Source of the DNA: CAYNRE01 sp964399535
GTDB taxonomy: Bacteria; Planctomycetota; Planctomycetia; Pirellulales; CAYNRE01
NCBI GenBank assembly: GCA_964399535.1
Contig: CAYNRE010000009.1
Location: forward strand, 725,493-789,492
Reading direction: 5' to 3'
Length of the DNA: 64,000 nucleotides
This document shows, in pieces, positions 1 to 8,263 of this stretch. The translations under genes were made by a program, and so were the position numbers. The first letter of the stretch is position 1. Each line of letters starts with the position of its first letter. The notes under the pieces were generated by a model. The model did no database searches, had not been told where the DNA came from, and was given only the letters and a program-made list of their open reading frames with translations.

Positions 1-454
1 TTTTGGCCACCTCGGGCGTTACGGTGCCCGCGCGCGGCGAGGGCATCAGGCCGCGCGGGCCGAGCACTTTGCCCAGCGGCCCCACCACCCCCATCATGTC
101 GGGGGCCGCGATGCAGACGTCGAAATCGGTCCAGCCGTCGCGAATGCGCTTGGCCAGCTCGTCGGCCCCCACTTCGTCGGCGCCGGCGTTCTTGGCGTCG
201 TCGGCCAGGTTCCCCTTGGCGAACACGACCACTCGCAGGGTCTTGCCGATGCCATGGGGTAGCACGACCGAGCCGCGCACCAACTGGTCGGCCTGGCTCG
301 AGTCGATGCCCAGCCGGATGGCGATTTCCACCGTCTGATCGAACTTGGTGGTGTTGAACTGTTTGAGCAGCGCCACCGCTTGTTCGAGCGGTTGCGGCGC
401 GGCGCCCGGTGCCTTAGAGGCCAAGGCGCGAAAACGTTTTGATTTAACCGGCAT
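1..454 (-). CDS. rplA: 50S ribosomal protein L1 (C-terminal part outside window)
   Basis: L1 binds 23S rRNA at the mobile stalk near the E site and usually represses its own operon at the mRNA level. The visible N-terminal 151 residues start MPVKSKRFRALASKAPGAAP. They contain the L1 signatures QFNTTKFDQTVEIAIRLGID, VVLPHGIGKTLRVVVFAKG and, at the edge, MMGVVGPLGKVLGPRGLMPS. The ATG at 454 is the only sensible start. The gene is about 140 bases downstream of rplK in the classic rplK-rplA order, so rplJ, rplL and rpoB probably lie beyond base 1. The reading frame is intact up to the edge. Confidence 0.97.
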   Translation of the reverse strand, partial: MPVKSKRFRALASKAPGAAPQPLEQAVALLKQFNTTKFDQTVEIAIRLGIDSSQADQLVRGSVVLPHGIGKTLRVVVFAKGNLADDAKNAGADEVGADELAKRIRDGWTDFDVCIAAPDMMGVVGPLGKVLGPRGLMPSPRAGTVTPEVAK

Positions 455-594
455 GCTGACTTTCACCTTCGCGGGGTCCGCGTTTTTTGCGTCCGCCCCG
501 CGTACCTAAATTGCCAATCAGGTTATTCCGCTCGTTGCCCCCAGACTTCGGCCACCGAGCACCTTGGCTCGAACCCGCCGCGCCGGGGCAGCTG

Positions 595-1020
595 TTAACC
601 CTCGACCTCGATTCCCATGCTCCGGGCGGTGCCGCGAACCATGCGCTTGGCGTGCTCGACGTCGCGGGCGTTGAGGTCCGCCATCTTCCGCTTTACGATC
701 TCCTCGACCTGAGCCTCGGTGACCTTGCCCACCTTTTCCTTGTTGGGCACGCCCGACCCCTTGGCCAGGCCGGCCGCCTGTTTGAGCAGGGCCGCGGCCG
801 GGGGGCTCTTGCAAACGAACTCGAAACTACGATCGTTGTACACCTTCACGACCACCGGAATCGGCATCCCGCCGGCTTCCCGGGTACGCTCGTTGAATTG
901 CTGTACGAACTGGCCCAGATTCACCCCGTGTCGCCCTAGCGCGGTGCCCACCGGTGGGGCGGGCGTGGCCTGCCCGCCGGGCACCTGGAACTTCACTTCC
1001 GCCACCATTTGCTTGGCCAT
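595..1020 (-). CDS. rplK: 50S ribosomal protein L11
   Basis: L11 binds the GTPase-associated region of 23S rRNA and is needed for factor-dependent GTP hydrolysis and the stringent response. The 141-residue product has normal family length. It begins MAKQMVAEVKFQVPGGQATP, with the proline-rich hinge PAPPVGTALGRHGVNLGQF and the C-terminal rRNA-binding segment ending TARSMGIEVEG. It lies between nusG and rplA on the same strand, with a 63-base gap to nusG, which indicates co-transcription. Nothing is unusual in it. Confidence 0.98.
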   Translation of the reverse strand: MAKQMVAEVKFQVPGGQATPAPPVGTALGRHGVNLGQFVQQFNERTREAGGMPIPVVVKVYNDRSFEFVCKSPPAAALLKQAAGLAKGSGVPNKEKVGKVTEAQVEEIVKRKMADLNARDVEHAKRMVRGTARSMGIEVEG

Positions 1021-1083
1021 TTCGACCCTATCCGCTTTCTGCTAACGCCAGCCCGGGGGCCGAACGCGACCCCCCGCGGCGGA

Positions 1084-1905
1084 CTAAACCGTTTCGATCT
1101 GCCAGTATTCCAGCTCAACCGGCGTGGACCGGCCGAAGATGTTGATCATCACCGTGACGCGTCCGTTCGCCTCGTCGATCGCGTCGACGTCCCCCTCGAA
1201 ATTCTCGAAGGTTCCTTCGTTGATCTTCACCCGGTCGCCCGACTTGAACGAGATCTTCAGCTTGGGCTGTTCTTCGGTTTTCTCGTCCTGTTTTTTGATC
1301 AGACGCTCGACCTCGTGGGCCTGCATCGGCACCGGCTTGCCGCCGGCCCCCGTGAAGTCGCCCACCCCCGGCGTATCGCGCACGAGAAAGAACGTTTCCT
1401 CGTTGACTTCCATGTTCACGATGATGTAGCCGGGATACAGCTTCCGCTTCACCACCCGCTTCTTGCCGTTTTTGAATTCCGTGACCATTTCGATTGGAAT
1501 CACGATCTCGCCGAAGAAATCCTCGAACCCGGCGATGCGGGCCCGTCGCAGAATCGCCTCGCGAATCGAGTCCTCGCGATTGCTTTGCACCTTGACGATG
1601 TACCACTCGCGCTGGCCGGTCGGCACCGGCTTAAGCGGCCCTTCGTAAACTGGCTCGGAGCCGCCTTCTTCGGTTTCTTCCCGGGGGGCCGATTCCGCTT
1701 CGGACGATTCGCTGGCGCGGCCAGCCCCCTCTTCGTGGCCAGCCCCCTCGTCATGGCCAGCCCCCGAAGCGGCTTCCGCCGCAAGCGAGGTTTTCGGCTC
1801 CTCCTCGGCCGGGTTCGGCGCAGCCGTCGTCCACTCCGACGCTTCGTGGGCGGGGCGCTGATCGTCGGGTTTTGTTTCGTCGTTCACCAATTCCGCCCTC
1901 GGCAT
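1084..1905 (-). CDS. nusG: Transcription termination/antitermination factor NusG, acidic N-terminal extension
   Basis: NusG binds RNA polymerase through its NGN domain and links it to Rho or to the ribosome through its KOW domain. From the ATG at 1905 the product has 273 residues, about 90 more than usual. The excess is a disordered acidic head (about residues 1-95) containing the near-repeat GAGHDEGAGHEEGAG. The NGN domain starts at REWYIVKVQSNREDSIREAI, and the KOW domain holds FKSGDRVKINEGTFENFEGD. A GTG at 1941 could add 12 residues. I prefer the ATG because a GGAG lies 12 bases upstream, but this choice is not certain. It sits between secE and rplK as in most bacteria. Confidence 0.95.
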   Translation of the reverse strand: MPRAELVNDETKPDDQRPAHEASEWTTAAPNPAEEEPKTSLAAEAASGAGHDEGAGHEEGAGRASESSEAESAPREETEEGGSEPVYEGPLKPVPTGQREWYIVKVQSNREDSIREAILRRARIAGFEDFFGEIVIPIEMVTEFKNGKKRVVKRKLYPGYIIVNMEVNEETFFLVRDTPGVGDFTGAGGKPVPMQAHEVERLIKKQDEKTEEQPKLKISFKSGDRVKINEGTFENFEGDVDAIDEANGRVTVMINIFGRSTPVELEYWQIETV

Positions 1906-2077
1906 GCTTGACGGCGTCTCCTGCCGTCGACCTCTGCCCACCGCGGCCCGCCCGGGGGTTCCCCCCCTTTAGCCCGACCGCCGCGTGATCGAATTGCCTC
2001 GCTCGCGAATTGCCCCCAGGGGCGTTGCCTCACCCGCTGGGGCCCGATGCCTCACTTTGTTTCGTTGATTGGCCGCG

Positions 2078-2518
2078 CTAGGAAGCCAGCACCCCGATGA
2101 ACCGCAGCAGTTGCTGCCAAATCAGATCGAAGGAAAATAGCAGCACACCCAGGGCGAACAGGCTCACAATCACCACCATTGAGCTGCGTAGCAGTTCACT
2201 TCGAGTCGGCCAGGAAACCTTGGCCATTTCGTTGTCGACCGCGATCAAAAAGTCGGCGAACCGCGGCAGGTTGACCAGGCGATACCCGAGCCACAGGCCA
2301 CCGGCCAACAAAATGGCCGGAACCAAGTATTCCCAGACGGGGCCTTGGCCCCGCACGTAGGAACTCAGCCGCCACGCCCCCAGGCCCACGACGACCCAGA
2401 TGGTCGCGCAGGTAGCCTGGCGCGTAACGCGCCCCTGGCTGCGCTTGTACACGCCCAATTGCGTCAAGTCGCGCAGCAGCGCCCGCCAACTCCCTTCGGC
2501 CATTTTTTCCGGAGCCAT
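2078..2518 (-). CDS. secE: Preprotein translocase subunit SecE, three-helix form
   Basis: SecE clamps SecY in the Sec translocon of the inner membrane. The core signature DNEMAKVSWPTRSELLRSSM is present, followed by the conserved last membrane helix. Two more hydrophobic helices precede it (around IWVVVGLGAWRL and YLVPAILLAGGLWLGY), so this is the long three-helix type known from E. coli rather than the 60-residue single-helix type. I chose the ATG at 2518 (146 residues) because a GGTGGAG stands 6 bases upstream. A TTG at 2563 in frame would add 15 residues. The gene lies between tRNA-Trp and nusG, the standard place. Confidence 0.93.
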   Translation of the reverse strand: MAPEKMAEGSWRALLRDLTQLGVYKRSQGRVTRQATCATIWVVVGLGAWRLSSYVRGQGPVWEYLVPAILLAGGLWLGYRLVNLPRFADFLIAVDNEMAKVSWPTRSELLRSSMVVIVSLFALGVLLFSFDLIWQQLLRFIGVLAS

Positions 2519-2720
2519 CCGCCACTCCACCTTGCGTCCAACTCGCCGGATCGATTCGGCCAACCCCTCGACGATGATCCCGCAGTACGTATCCCGCGAT
2601 ACCTAACCAGCCCGCGACATCCCGTGCCCGCCGCCGGCCCCCGCCGATCCCGGCATTCTCGCCCGGGCTGCTTGGCCGCAACGAACTCACAAGCTCACTT
2701 GCTCTGCGCGACTCGCCAGG

Positions 2721-2793
2721 CAGGGGCGGCGGGAATCGAACTCGCAACCTCCGGTTTTGGAGACCGGCGCTCTGCCAATTGAGCTACACCCCT
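2721..2793 (-). tRNA. tRNA-Trp (anticodon CCA)
   Basis: The reverse complement folds into a standard cloverleaf. The acceptor stem is AGGGGTG with CGCCCCT, the D arm contains AGCTCAATTGGCAGAG, and the anticodon loop CTCCAAA reads CCA. The T arm contains GTTCGATTC and the discriminator is G, as expected for tryptophan. The CCA tail is not encoded (CCT follows). It stands between tuf and secE, a common bacterial position. Confidence 0.97.
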
Positions 2794-2886
2794 GTAGCCG
2801 CAGCGGTCCACCAGGCCCAGGAAAACCCGGGCTGGCGGACCGAGCGACATGTCTCTTTGTCATTTTCCAGCGGCACCCGTCCAGGC

Positions 2887-4086
2887 TCAGGTAATGATCT
2901 TGGTGACCACGCCCGAACCCACCGTCTTGCCTCCTTCGCGGATGGCGAACCGCACCCCGTCGTCCATGGCGATCGGGCTGATCAATTCGACCTGAATCCG
3001 AGCATTGTCGCCGGGCATGCACATTTCGGCGTCGCCGAGCAGCTTGGAGCTGCCCGTCACGTCGGTCGTGCGGAAATAGAACTGGGGACGATAGCCGCTG
3101 AAGAAGGGCGTGTGTCGGCCGCCTTCTTCCTTCGACAACACGTAGACCTCGGCCTCGAACACGGTGTGCGGCGTTACCGAGCCGGGCTTGGAGAGCACCT
3201 GGCCGCGCTCGATGTCGTCGCGCTTCACGCCGCGAAGCAGGCAGCCGACGTTGTCGCCGGCCTGGCCTTGGTCCATGGTCTTGTTGAACATTTCCACGCC
3301 GGTGACCGTGGTCTTGCGGGGTTCCTTGGTCAGCCCCACGATCTCCACTTCCTCGCCGACCTTGATCACGCCGCGCTCGATGCGCCCGGTGGCCACCGTA
3401 CCACGGCCTTCGATCGAGAACACGTCTTCGACCGCCATCAGGAACGGCTTGTCGACCTCGCGAACCGGCTCGGGAATATAGGCATCGATGGCGTCCATCA
3501 GCTCGCCGATGCACTTATTGGCTTCCGGATCCTTGGGATTCTCGTAGGCGGGGCGGGCAGCGCCGCGAATGATCGGCACCTCGTCGCCGGGAAAGCCGTA
3601 GTGGCTCAACAGCTCGCGAATCTCAAGCTCGACCAACTCCAGCAGCTCCGGATCGTCGACCAGGTCGACCTTGTTCAGAAAGACCACCAGCCGGGGCACG
3701 CCTACCTGGCGGGCCAACAGCACGTGTTCCTTGGTCTGCGGCATCGGGCCATCGGCGGCCGACACCACGAGGATCGCGCCGTCCATCTGGGCGGCGCCGG
3801 TAATCATGTTCTTGATGAAGTCGGCGTGGCCCGGACAGTCGATGTGAGCGTAGTGGCGGTTGTCGGTCTCGTATTCGACGTGGCTCACCGCGATGGTCAC
3901 GGTCTTGGTTTCGTCGCGGACCGTGCCACCCTTGGCGATGTCGGCGTACGACTTGAACGAGGCCAGCCCCTTGGCGGCCTGCACCGACAGGATCGCGCCG
4001 GTCAGCGTCGTCTTGCCGTGATCGATGTGCCCGATGGTGCCCACGTTCACGTGGGGCTTGGTCCGTTTAAAGGTGTCCTTGGCCAT
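2887..4086 (-). CDS. tuf: Elongation factor Tu
   Basis: EF-Tu delivers aminoacyl-tRNA to the ribosome as a GTP complex in the cytoplasm. The 399-residue product has normal length. GTPase motifs are GHIDHGKT at residues 19-26, DCPGHAD near 84 and NKVD near 138, followed by the two beta-barrel domains ending in VGSGVVTKIIT. A GGGAG lies 5 bases before the ATG at 4086. It is flanked by tRNA-Thr upstream and tRNA-Trp downstream on the same strand. Only one tuf copy is visible in this window. Confidence 0.99.
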   Translation of the reverse strand: MAKDTFKRTKPHVNVGTIGHIDHGKTTLTGAILSVQAAKGLASFKSYADIAKGGTVRDETKTVTIAVSHVEYETDNRHYAHIDCPGHADFIKNMITGAAQMDGAILVVSAADGPMPQTKEHVLLARQVGVPRLVVFLNKVDLVDDPELLELVELEIRELLSHYGFPGDEVPIIRGAARPAYENPKDPEANKCIGELMDAIDAYIPEPVREVDKPFLMAVEDVFSIEGRGTVATGRIERGVIKVGEEVEIVGLTKEPRKTTVTGVEMFNKTMDQGQAGDNVGCLLRGVKRDDIERGQVLSKPGSVTPHTVFEAEVYVLSKEEGGRHTPFFSGYRPQFYFRTTDVTGSSKLLGDAEMCMPGDNARIQVELISPIAMDDGVRFAIREGGKTVGSGVVTKIIT

Positions 4087-4410
4087 GCTTTCTCCCTACT
4101 TCGTCTTGCCGCTAGGGCTGCAACTTGTGCTCGTTTGCTAACCGCGTACTTGGGTTGAATCAGAAACTCGACGGTTCAATCACTGCGTTTCTTCGCCGGC
4201 GAGATGGCCCGCGACCTGCGTGCCCTTCGTCGGCCCTGGGTGCCGCGGGGGCCAGGGCCCTCCGCCGCACCGTCTCCACGGCAGCCCCTGCCTTCCCGCG
4301 ACGCGTGGCCGCAGCTCGGTGGCGCTCGCCGCTCAGTCTTCTAGGAATCGTACTTGGCCCTCTTCAGCGAGCCCGTTCTCTCCGCCAAAATAGGCCCTTC
4401 CACTTCGAGA
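4087..4410 (-). other. Spacer between tRNA-Thr(GGT) and tuf
   Basis: This 324-base gap holds the processed leader of tuf on the minus strand. I see no convincing coding region and no clear internal promoter. A weak inverted repeat (TTGAA/TTCAA) lies around 4150-4180. Confidence 0.5.
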
Positions 4411-4483
<73 letters not shown>

Positions 4484-4685
4484 CCAGGTCGCGCGTCGTG
4501 TTCTCCACGGTTCATCCCGCGGCACGCCGCCGGCCCCAGTAGGTTCACCGTGATTTTGCTTCGTGGTTCTTGCCTCAAGGCCCTCGTCCGGCGATGGCCC
4601 TGCTCCGCACCGACCTCCCCTTCGCGTCGCTCGTCCTCGATCTGGCTAATCACCTGCGAATCACTTCAGCGGGCCTGGGACTCCA

Positions 4686-4756
4686 AGCGGGTGAAGGGAA
4701 TCGAACCCTCGTCTTTAGCTTGGAAGGCTATTGCTCTACCATTGAGCTACACCCGC
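4686..4756 (-). tRNA. tRNA-Gly (anticodon TCC)
   Basis: The reverse complement starts GCGGGTGTAGCTCAATGG and ends CTTCACCCGC with discriminator T, typical for glycine. The acceptor stem is GCGGGTG/CACCCGC. The anticodon loop CTTCCAA reads TCC, and the T arm has GTTCGATTC. It is the third tRNA in the Thr-Tyr-Gly-Thr series. Confidence 0.96.
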
Positions 4757-4995
4757 GCCGGCGCGCTGGACGCGCCTTCCGAGCATTCCTCATCGCACCG
4801 GTTCTTTTTCTTTCGCTTCCGCCGACGGCACGCATCGCCCGATCGATTTGCGGCCGACCGAAGCACCTCGCCCGCAGGGGCTTGCTAACCCGCCAGGTAC
4901 ACGCCACCGACACACCGACCATCGACCGACACACGCCCTCTCGGGGAGCCACGCTTCGCGACGGGATCGAAACCCGACGTTTCCAAGGTGGCCAG

Positions 4996-5077
4996 TGGGG
5001 GGTACAGGATTCGAACCTGTGAAGGCAATGCCATCAGATTTACAGTCTGACCCCTTTGACCGCTCGGGAAACCCCCC
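4996..5077 (-). tRNA. tRNA-Tyr (anticodon GTA)
   Basis: This is a class II tRNA of 82 bases with a long variable arm. The acceptor stem is GGGGGGT/ACCCCCC with discriminator A. The anticodon stem CAGA/TCTG encloses a loop reading GTA. The long arm after the anticodon (ATGGCATTGCCTTC region) and the D arm GAGCGGTCAAAGG are typical of tRNA-Tyr. Confidence 0.96.
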
Positions 5078-5376
5078 GATGCAACTCGTCTCGACCAATC
5101 GCAAACGGTTCGCCAAACGAACGCCGTTTGCAGCCGGCCTGCCGCGCGTGACCAGCGACAGCCTCGCCACATCGGTTCTTCTGCTGCTCTACCAACCCAT
5201 TTTCAACGCTTAACGCAGCACCGCGCCCGGGCGACATCCGCGGCACCTCGACACACCACCACGGACACGGCACACCACCGCAGCCGAATTCCGGGCCCCG
5301 TCGAAACGCGACGATCGTGCGCCCCATCGACGCACAGACCGATCCGACCCGCAGGAAGGTTCACCACCCCGCTAGG

Positions 5377-5449
5377 AGCTAGCGGAGGGACTTGAACCCA
5401 CAACCTGCTGATTACAAATCAGCTGCTCTGCCAATTGAGCTACGCTAGC
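5377..5449 (-). tRNA. tRNA-Thr (anticodon TGT)
   Basis: The reverse complement starts GCTAGCGTAGCTCAATTGG with perfect acceptor pairing GCTAGCG/CGCTAGC and discriminator T. The anticodon stem GCTGA/TCAGC encloses TTTGTAA, which reads TGT. It is the first gene of the tRNA-tuf transcription unit, starting about 24 bases after the predicted transcription start. Confidence 0.97.
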
Positions 5450-5479
5450 GCGCTGCCGGCTAACCGTTGAAAACCACTA

Positions 5480-5507
5480 ACTATAGTGCTCTTCGCCGGC
5501 TTCACAA
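5480..5507 (-). promoter_or_regulatory. Predicted sigma-70 promoter of the tRNA-tuf-secE-nusG-rplKA unit
   Basis: On the minus strand TTGTGA (5502-5507) is followed after 16 bases by TATAGT (5480-5485). These match the -35 and -10 consensus in 4 and 5 of 6 positions. Transcription would start near 5473, just before tRNA-Thr at 5449. The short leader and AT-rich -10 stand out from the GC-rich surroundings. No experimental support is available. Confidence 0.7.
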
Positions 5508-6019
5508 GACGTAACCCCATGCTTTTTCTGTGCCTCGCCGCCGGGCGAATTCCCAGGGCCCAATCACCCGGCAACAGCCCCTACTCGCCCGGTGCCGCCT
5601 GACCCTTCATTCCCCCCTTGGCCAGGGCGAAAAAACCAGAAATGCACAACGAGATAGACTGGGTGATCTAGAGAAAACCGGGATTCCGCACCCAATCGTC
5701 CAGGCACATCTCCCGACGGCAATTGCCGCTGAAGTAACCGCCTCGAGGCGATGGCCCCCGCCCCGGCTACCAATGGGCCTCCCGGTTGGACCAAGACGCC
5801 GGCTGTGGCACACCCCCCATCGGTATGGGTGGGTCGGGCGACAGTGCTGGTTCCCCCTTGGCTCGCCGAGCATGGCCGGAGGGATGTCTACCGCGAAACG
5901 TGTCGCTCTCAGCGGTAGACCAGGCGGGGGTGCCTGAGTCAGTCTGCGAAACACGACCCAGGGGGCACACCCCAGGCGGTACAGCTCAGGCTGCCCTACC
6001 AGGGTGCTCCGCCGGGTCG
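5508..6019. other. Intergenic region with palindromes and a 9-bp hairpin
   Basis: No credible gene is seen in the whole gap 5450-6019, which contains the tRNA promoter. Two perfect 12-base palindromes, CGGCAATTGCCG (5717-5728) and CGCCTCGAGGCG (5739-5750), lie 10 bases apart. A 9-bp inverted repeat GTCTACCGC (5886-5894) and GCGGTAGAC (5912-5920) with a 17-base loop lies about 100 bases downstream of the sigma gene and could end or protect its mRNA. No T-run follows, so it is not a canonical intrinsic terminator. Confidence 0.5.
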
Positions 6020-7687
6020 CTACAGCGCCGGGTCGTCGACCTGTTCATCCTCGGCGGCTTTGCGGAGTTTGATCAAAGCCCGGGCCTCGATCTGGCGGAC
6101 CCGCTCCTTGGTTACTCCCATTTCGGCGCCCACTTCTTTGAGGGTCAGCGGCTCCATGTCGCGTCCCAGCCCGAACCGGCGGATGATGATCTGCTGTTCG
6201 CGGTCGTCCAGCCGCTCGAGCATTCGTTCGACCTGGTCGCTGCGCAACTGCTGGGCCGATTCCAGTTCGTGCGCCACGGTGCGTCGATCGGCGGTAGCCT
6301 CGAACATTTCGTCCTGGCTGGTTCGGAACCGGTCCCGGCGCTTGTGCTCGTCGGGAATGGTCCGGGCGAAGTTTTTCATGATCGCCCAGCTCGCGTAGGT
6401 GCTGAACTTGTTGCCGCGGTCGAAGTCGAACTTCTCGGCTGCCCGAATCAGCGACATGTTGCCGTCGCTGACCAGTTCGAAGAAGTTGTCTTGCAGACCG
6501 ACGTGGCGCTTGGCGATGGAGACCACCAATCGAAGGTTGGCCCGCACGATCTGGTTCTTCGTTGCCACGGCTTCGTCGTACAGCCGCTCGATTTCGTCCA
6601 TGACGCTGCTCTTGGCACGCGACGGATCGAGCGTGCTTCGCAGCCGGCTGGCGCGATACTTCAGGAAGTTGAACTTGCGGAACAGGTGAACTTCCTGCTC
6701 CCGGCTCAAGAGCGGCACTTCGTACAGGCTGGCCAAATAGGGGGGCAAGCCGCTGGGCGCCCGGCCCTCGCGCTGCGTCGTTTCAGGGGCGGGCAACGGG
6801 CCCAGAATTTGCTTTTCCACCCCGGCCTTGGCAAACATCGGGTTGGCAATGAAATCCAGCGGAAGCTCGCCGATTCGGCGGGCTCGCATTTCGTTGACCA
6901 CTCGGTAGATGCTGGTTCGGGTACGGCCGAAGTCCTTGGCCAGCACCTCGACCGAGAGCCCTCGGCGGAACTGCTGGTAAATCTTCTTCTTGGCCTCTTC
7001 CGAAAGCGGGCCGGTGTTCTCGGGAAACACGGCCGAATCGGGGTGGTCCTGGTCATGCTGTTTGAGCGTGTAGCGAATGGTTTCCACGCTCCGCCCCAGT
7101 TTACGGGCGATGCGGCGGCTGATTTCAGCCGGACAACCCCCGGCCCGCGCCAACCGGCGAGCCCGCTGGAAAATTACCGAGCGCTCTTCGGCGTCGAGCT
7201 GGCTGAACCGCGCGCCGCGCTGCACCCGGTTTTCATTGGCGGCGACGAACCGCTCGACCGAACTGGCCAGAAAGCCGACGCGCTTACGGCCATCGAACAC
7301 GAATCGCCGGCTCACCAGCCCCTGCTGCCGCCAGCGGGCGATCGTCTTGGTCGACACATTGAAGCGGCGGCTTAGTTCATCGACGGTCAGCACCGGCTCG
7401 CCGGCCGCCTCGGCCGGCACATTGGCCGCGTCGGAAACGTCTTCGACGAACAGCCGCAGGTCGTGCTGTGCCTCGGCGCCGGAAAACTTCAGGTCCGGGT
7501 AGGCCTGAGGTCGGAAGTCGGTCAGTTGATACACCAGGAACTCGTAGGTGTACGTCCGATCGGCAACCAACTCGGTAAGCAGTCGCTCGGCGCGCGCAGC
7601 CTGATCGATCTTCTTTTCGCGCGGCGCAAACCGAACCTGCTGGTCGCGTAGTTCGCGCAGTGCGGGATTCAAATAGTCGGCATGCAT
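6020..7687 (-). CDS. Sigma-70 family RNA polymerase sigma factor with N-terminal helix-turn-helix modules
   Basis: This sigma factor directs RNA polymerase to promoters. From the ATG at 7687 it has 555 residues, and that start is fixed by GGGGAGG six bases upstream. The sigma core lies in the C-terminal half: region 1.2 about 314-350, region 2 about 378-445 (ANLRLVVSIAKRHVG, FDFDRGNKFSTYASWAIMKN) and region 4 about 483-545 (LTLKEVGAEMGVTKERVRQI). Region 3 appears reduced to a short linker. The first 280 residues are not sigma-like and carry three predicted DNA-binding segments: LTVDELSRRFNVSTKTIARW (100-119, excisionase/MerR-like), a second at 172-210 and a third at 231-270. I cannot say whether it is the housekeeping factor or an alternative one. 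It stands alone and points toward the tRNA-tuf unit. Confidence 0.93.
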   Translation of the reverse strand: MHADYLNPALRELRDQQVRFAPREKKIDQAARAERLLTELVADRTYTYEFLVYQLTDFRPQAYPDLKFSGAEAQHDLRLFVEDVSDAANVPAEAAGEPVLTVDELSRRFNVSTKTIARWRQQGLVSRRFVFDGRKRVGFLASSVERFVAANENRVQRGARFSQLDAEERSVIFQRARRLARAGGCPAEISRRIARKLGRSVETIRYTLKQHDQDHPDSAVFPENTGPLSEEAKKKIYQQFRRGLSVEVLAKDFGRTRTSIYRVVNEMRARRIGELPLDFIANPMFAKAGVEKQILGPLPAPETTQREGRAPSGLPPYLASLYEVPLLSREQEVHLFRKFNFLKYRASRLRSTLDPSRAKSSVMDEIERLYDEAVATKNQIVRANLRLVVSIAKRHVGLQDNFFELVSDGNMSLIRAAEKFDFDRGNKFSTYASWAIMKNFARTIPDEHKRRDRFRTSQDEMFEATADRRTVAHELESAQQLRSDQVERMLERLDDREQQIIIRRFGLGRDMEPLTLKEVGAEMGVTKERVRQIEARALIKLRKAAEDEQVDDPAL

Positions 7688-8263
7688 GTTGGACCTCCCC
7701 TCGTTCCTGCGCTCCACGGGGTGGTGTTCCCTGCGAGTTCCTCTCGCCCACCGTCGTAGCGCGTTGCTGGCAGTCGCTCGGTTGCCCCGCCTGGCCCATG
7801 CCGATCCGGATTCCGCGCCGACCCGCCCCCGATGGAGAGCGAACCAGACCTCCGAAGTCGCAAACAACATACCCAGCCTGCCCGGCTGGACTCAATCAAT
7901 CGTCGAGTTCTTCGGCCCGAAATGGGCAGGATATGAGTTGCTGCTTGGGGCAGCGCCATCACCTGTTGTACGCAACTAAGTGTCCGGTGGGCCAAAAAAA
8001 GTTCGCCTCTTGTCGAGATTCCCCACAGCTTTTCGCCAAATGGCCCCGGGTTGGGCTCGGCTGCAAAATCGCAACCAACTGTCTAGCAACAGCTTGTGAC
8101 GCCATGAATGGCTCTCGAAACTGCCGCGGGTACCCGCGTTGCCCCAACCCACTAACCCGCAAATCCGACAGAAACAGACTCAACCGGGCTCCCTCCGCCG
8201 GCCGATCTACGCAGATGTGGCGTTGTCGGGCGAGCGTTTGTCCCCCTGATTAGGGTAGTTGGC
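7688..8263. other. Divergent intergenic region between sigma factor and secreted unknown
   Basis: This 576-base gap must hold the promoters of both divergent genes and a long sigma-gene leader. No open frame in it has codon-use support or a ribosome site. I found no -35/-10 pair good enough to call. The strong GGGGAGG Shine-Dalgarno of the sigma gene lies at its left edge. Confidence 0.5.

Noticed and set aside
2779..4158. 459-codon plus-strand open frame opposite tuf
   Set aside because: Shadow of the tuf codon pattern; no ribosome site and no domain.
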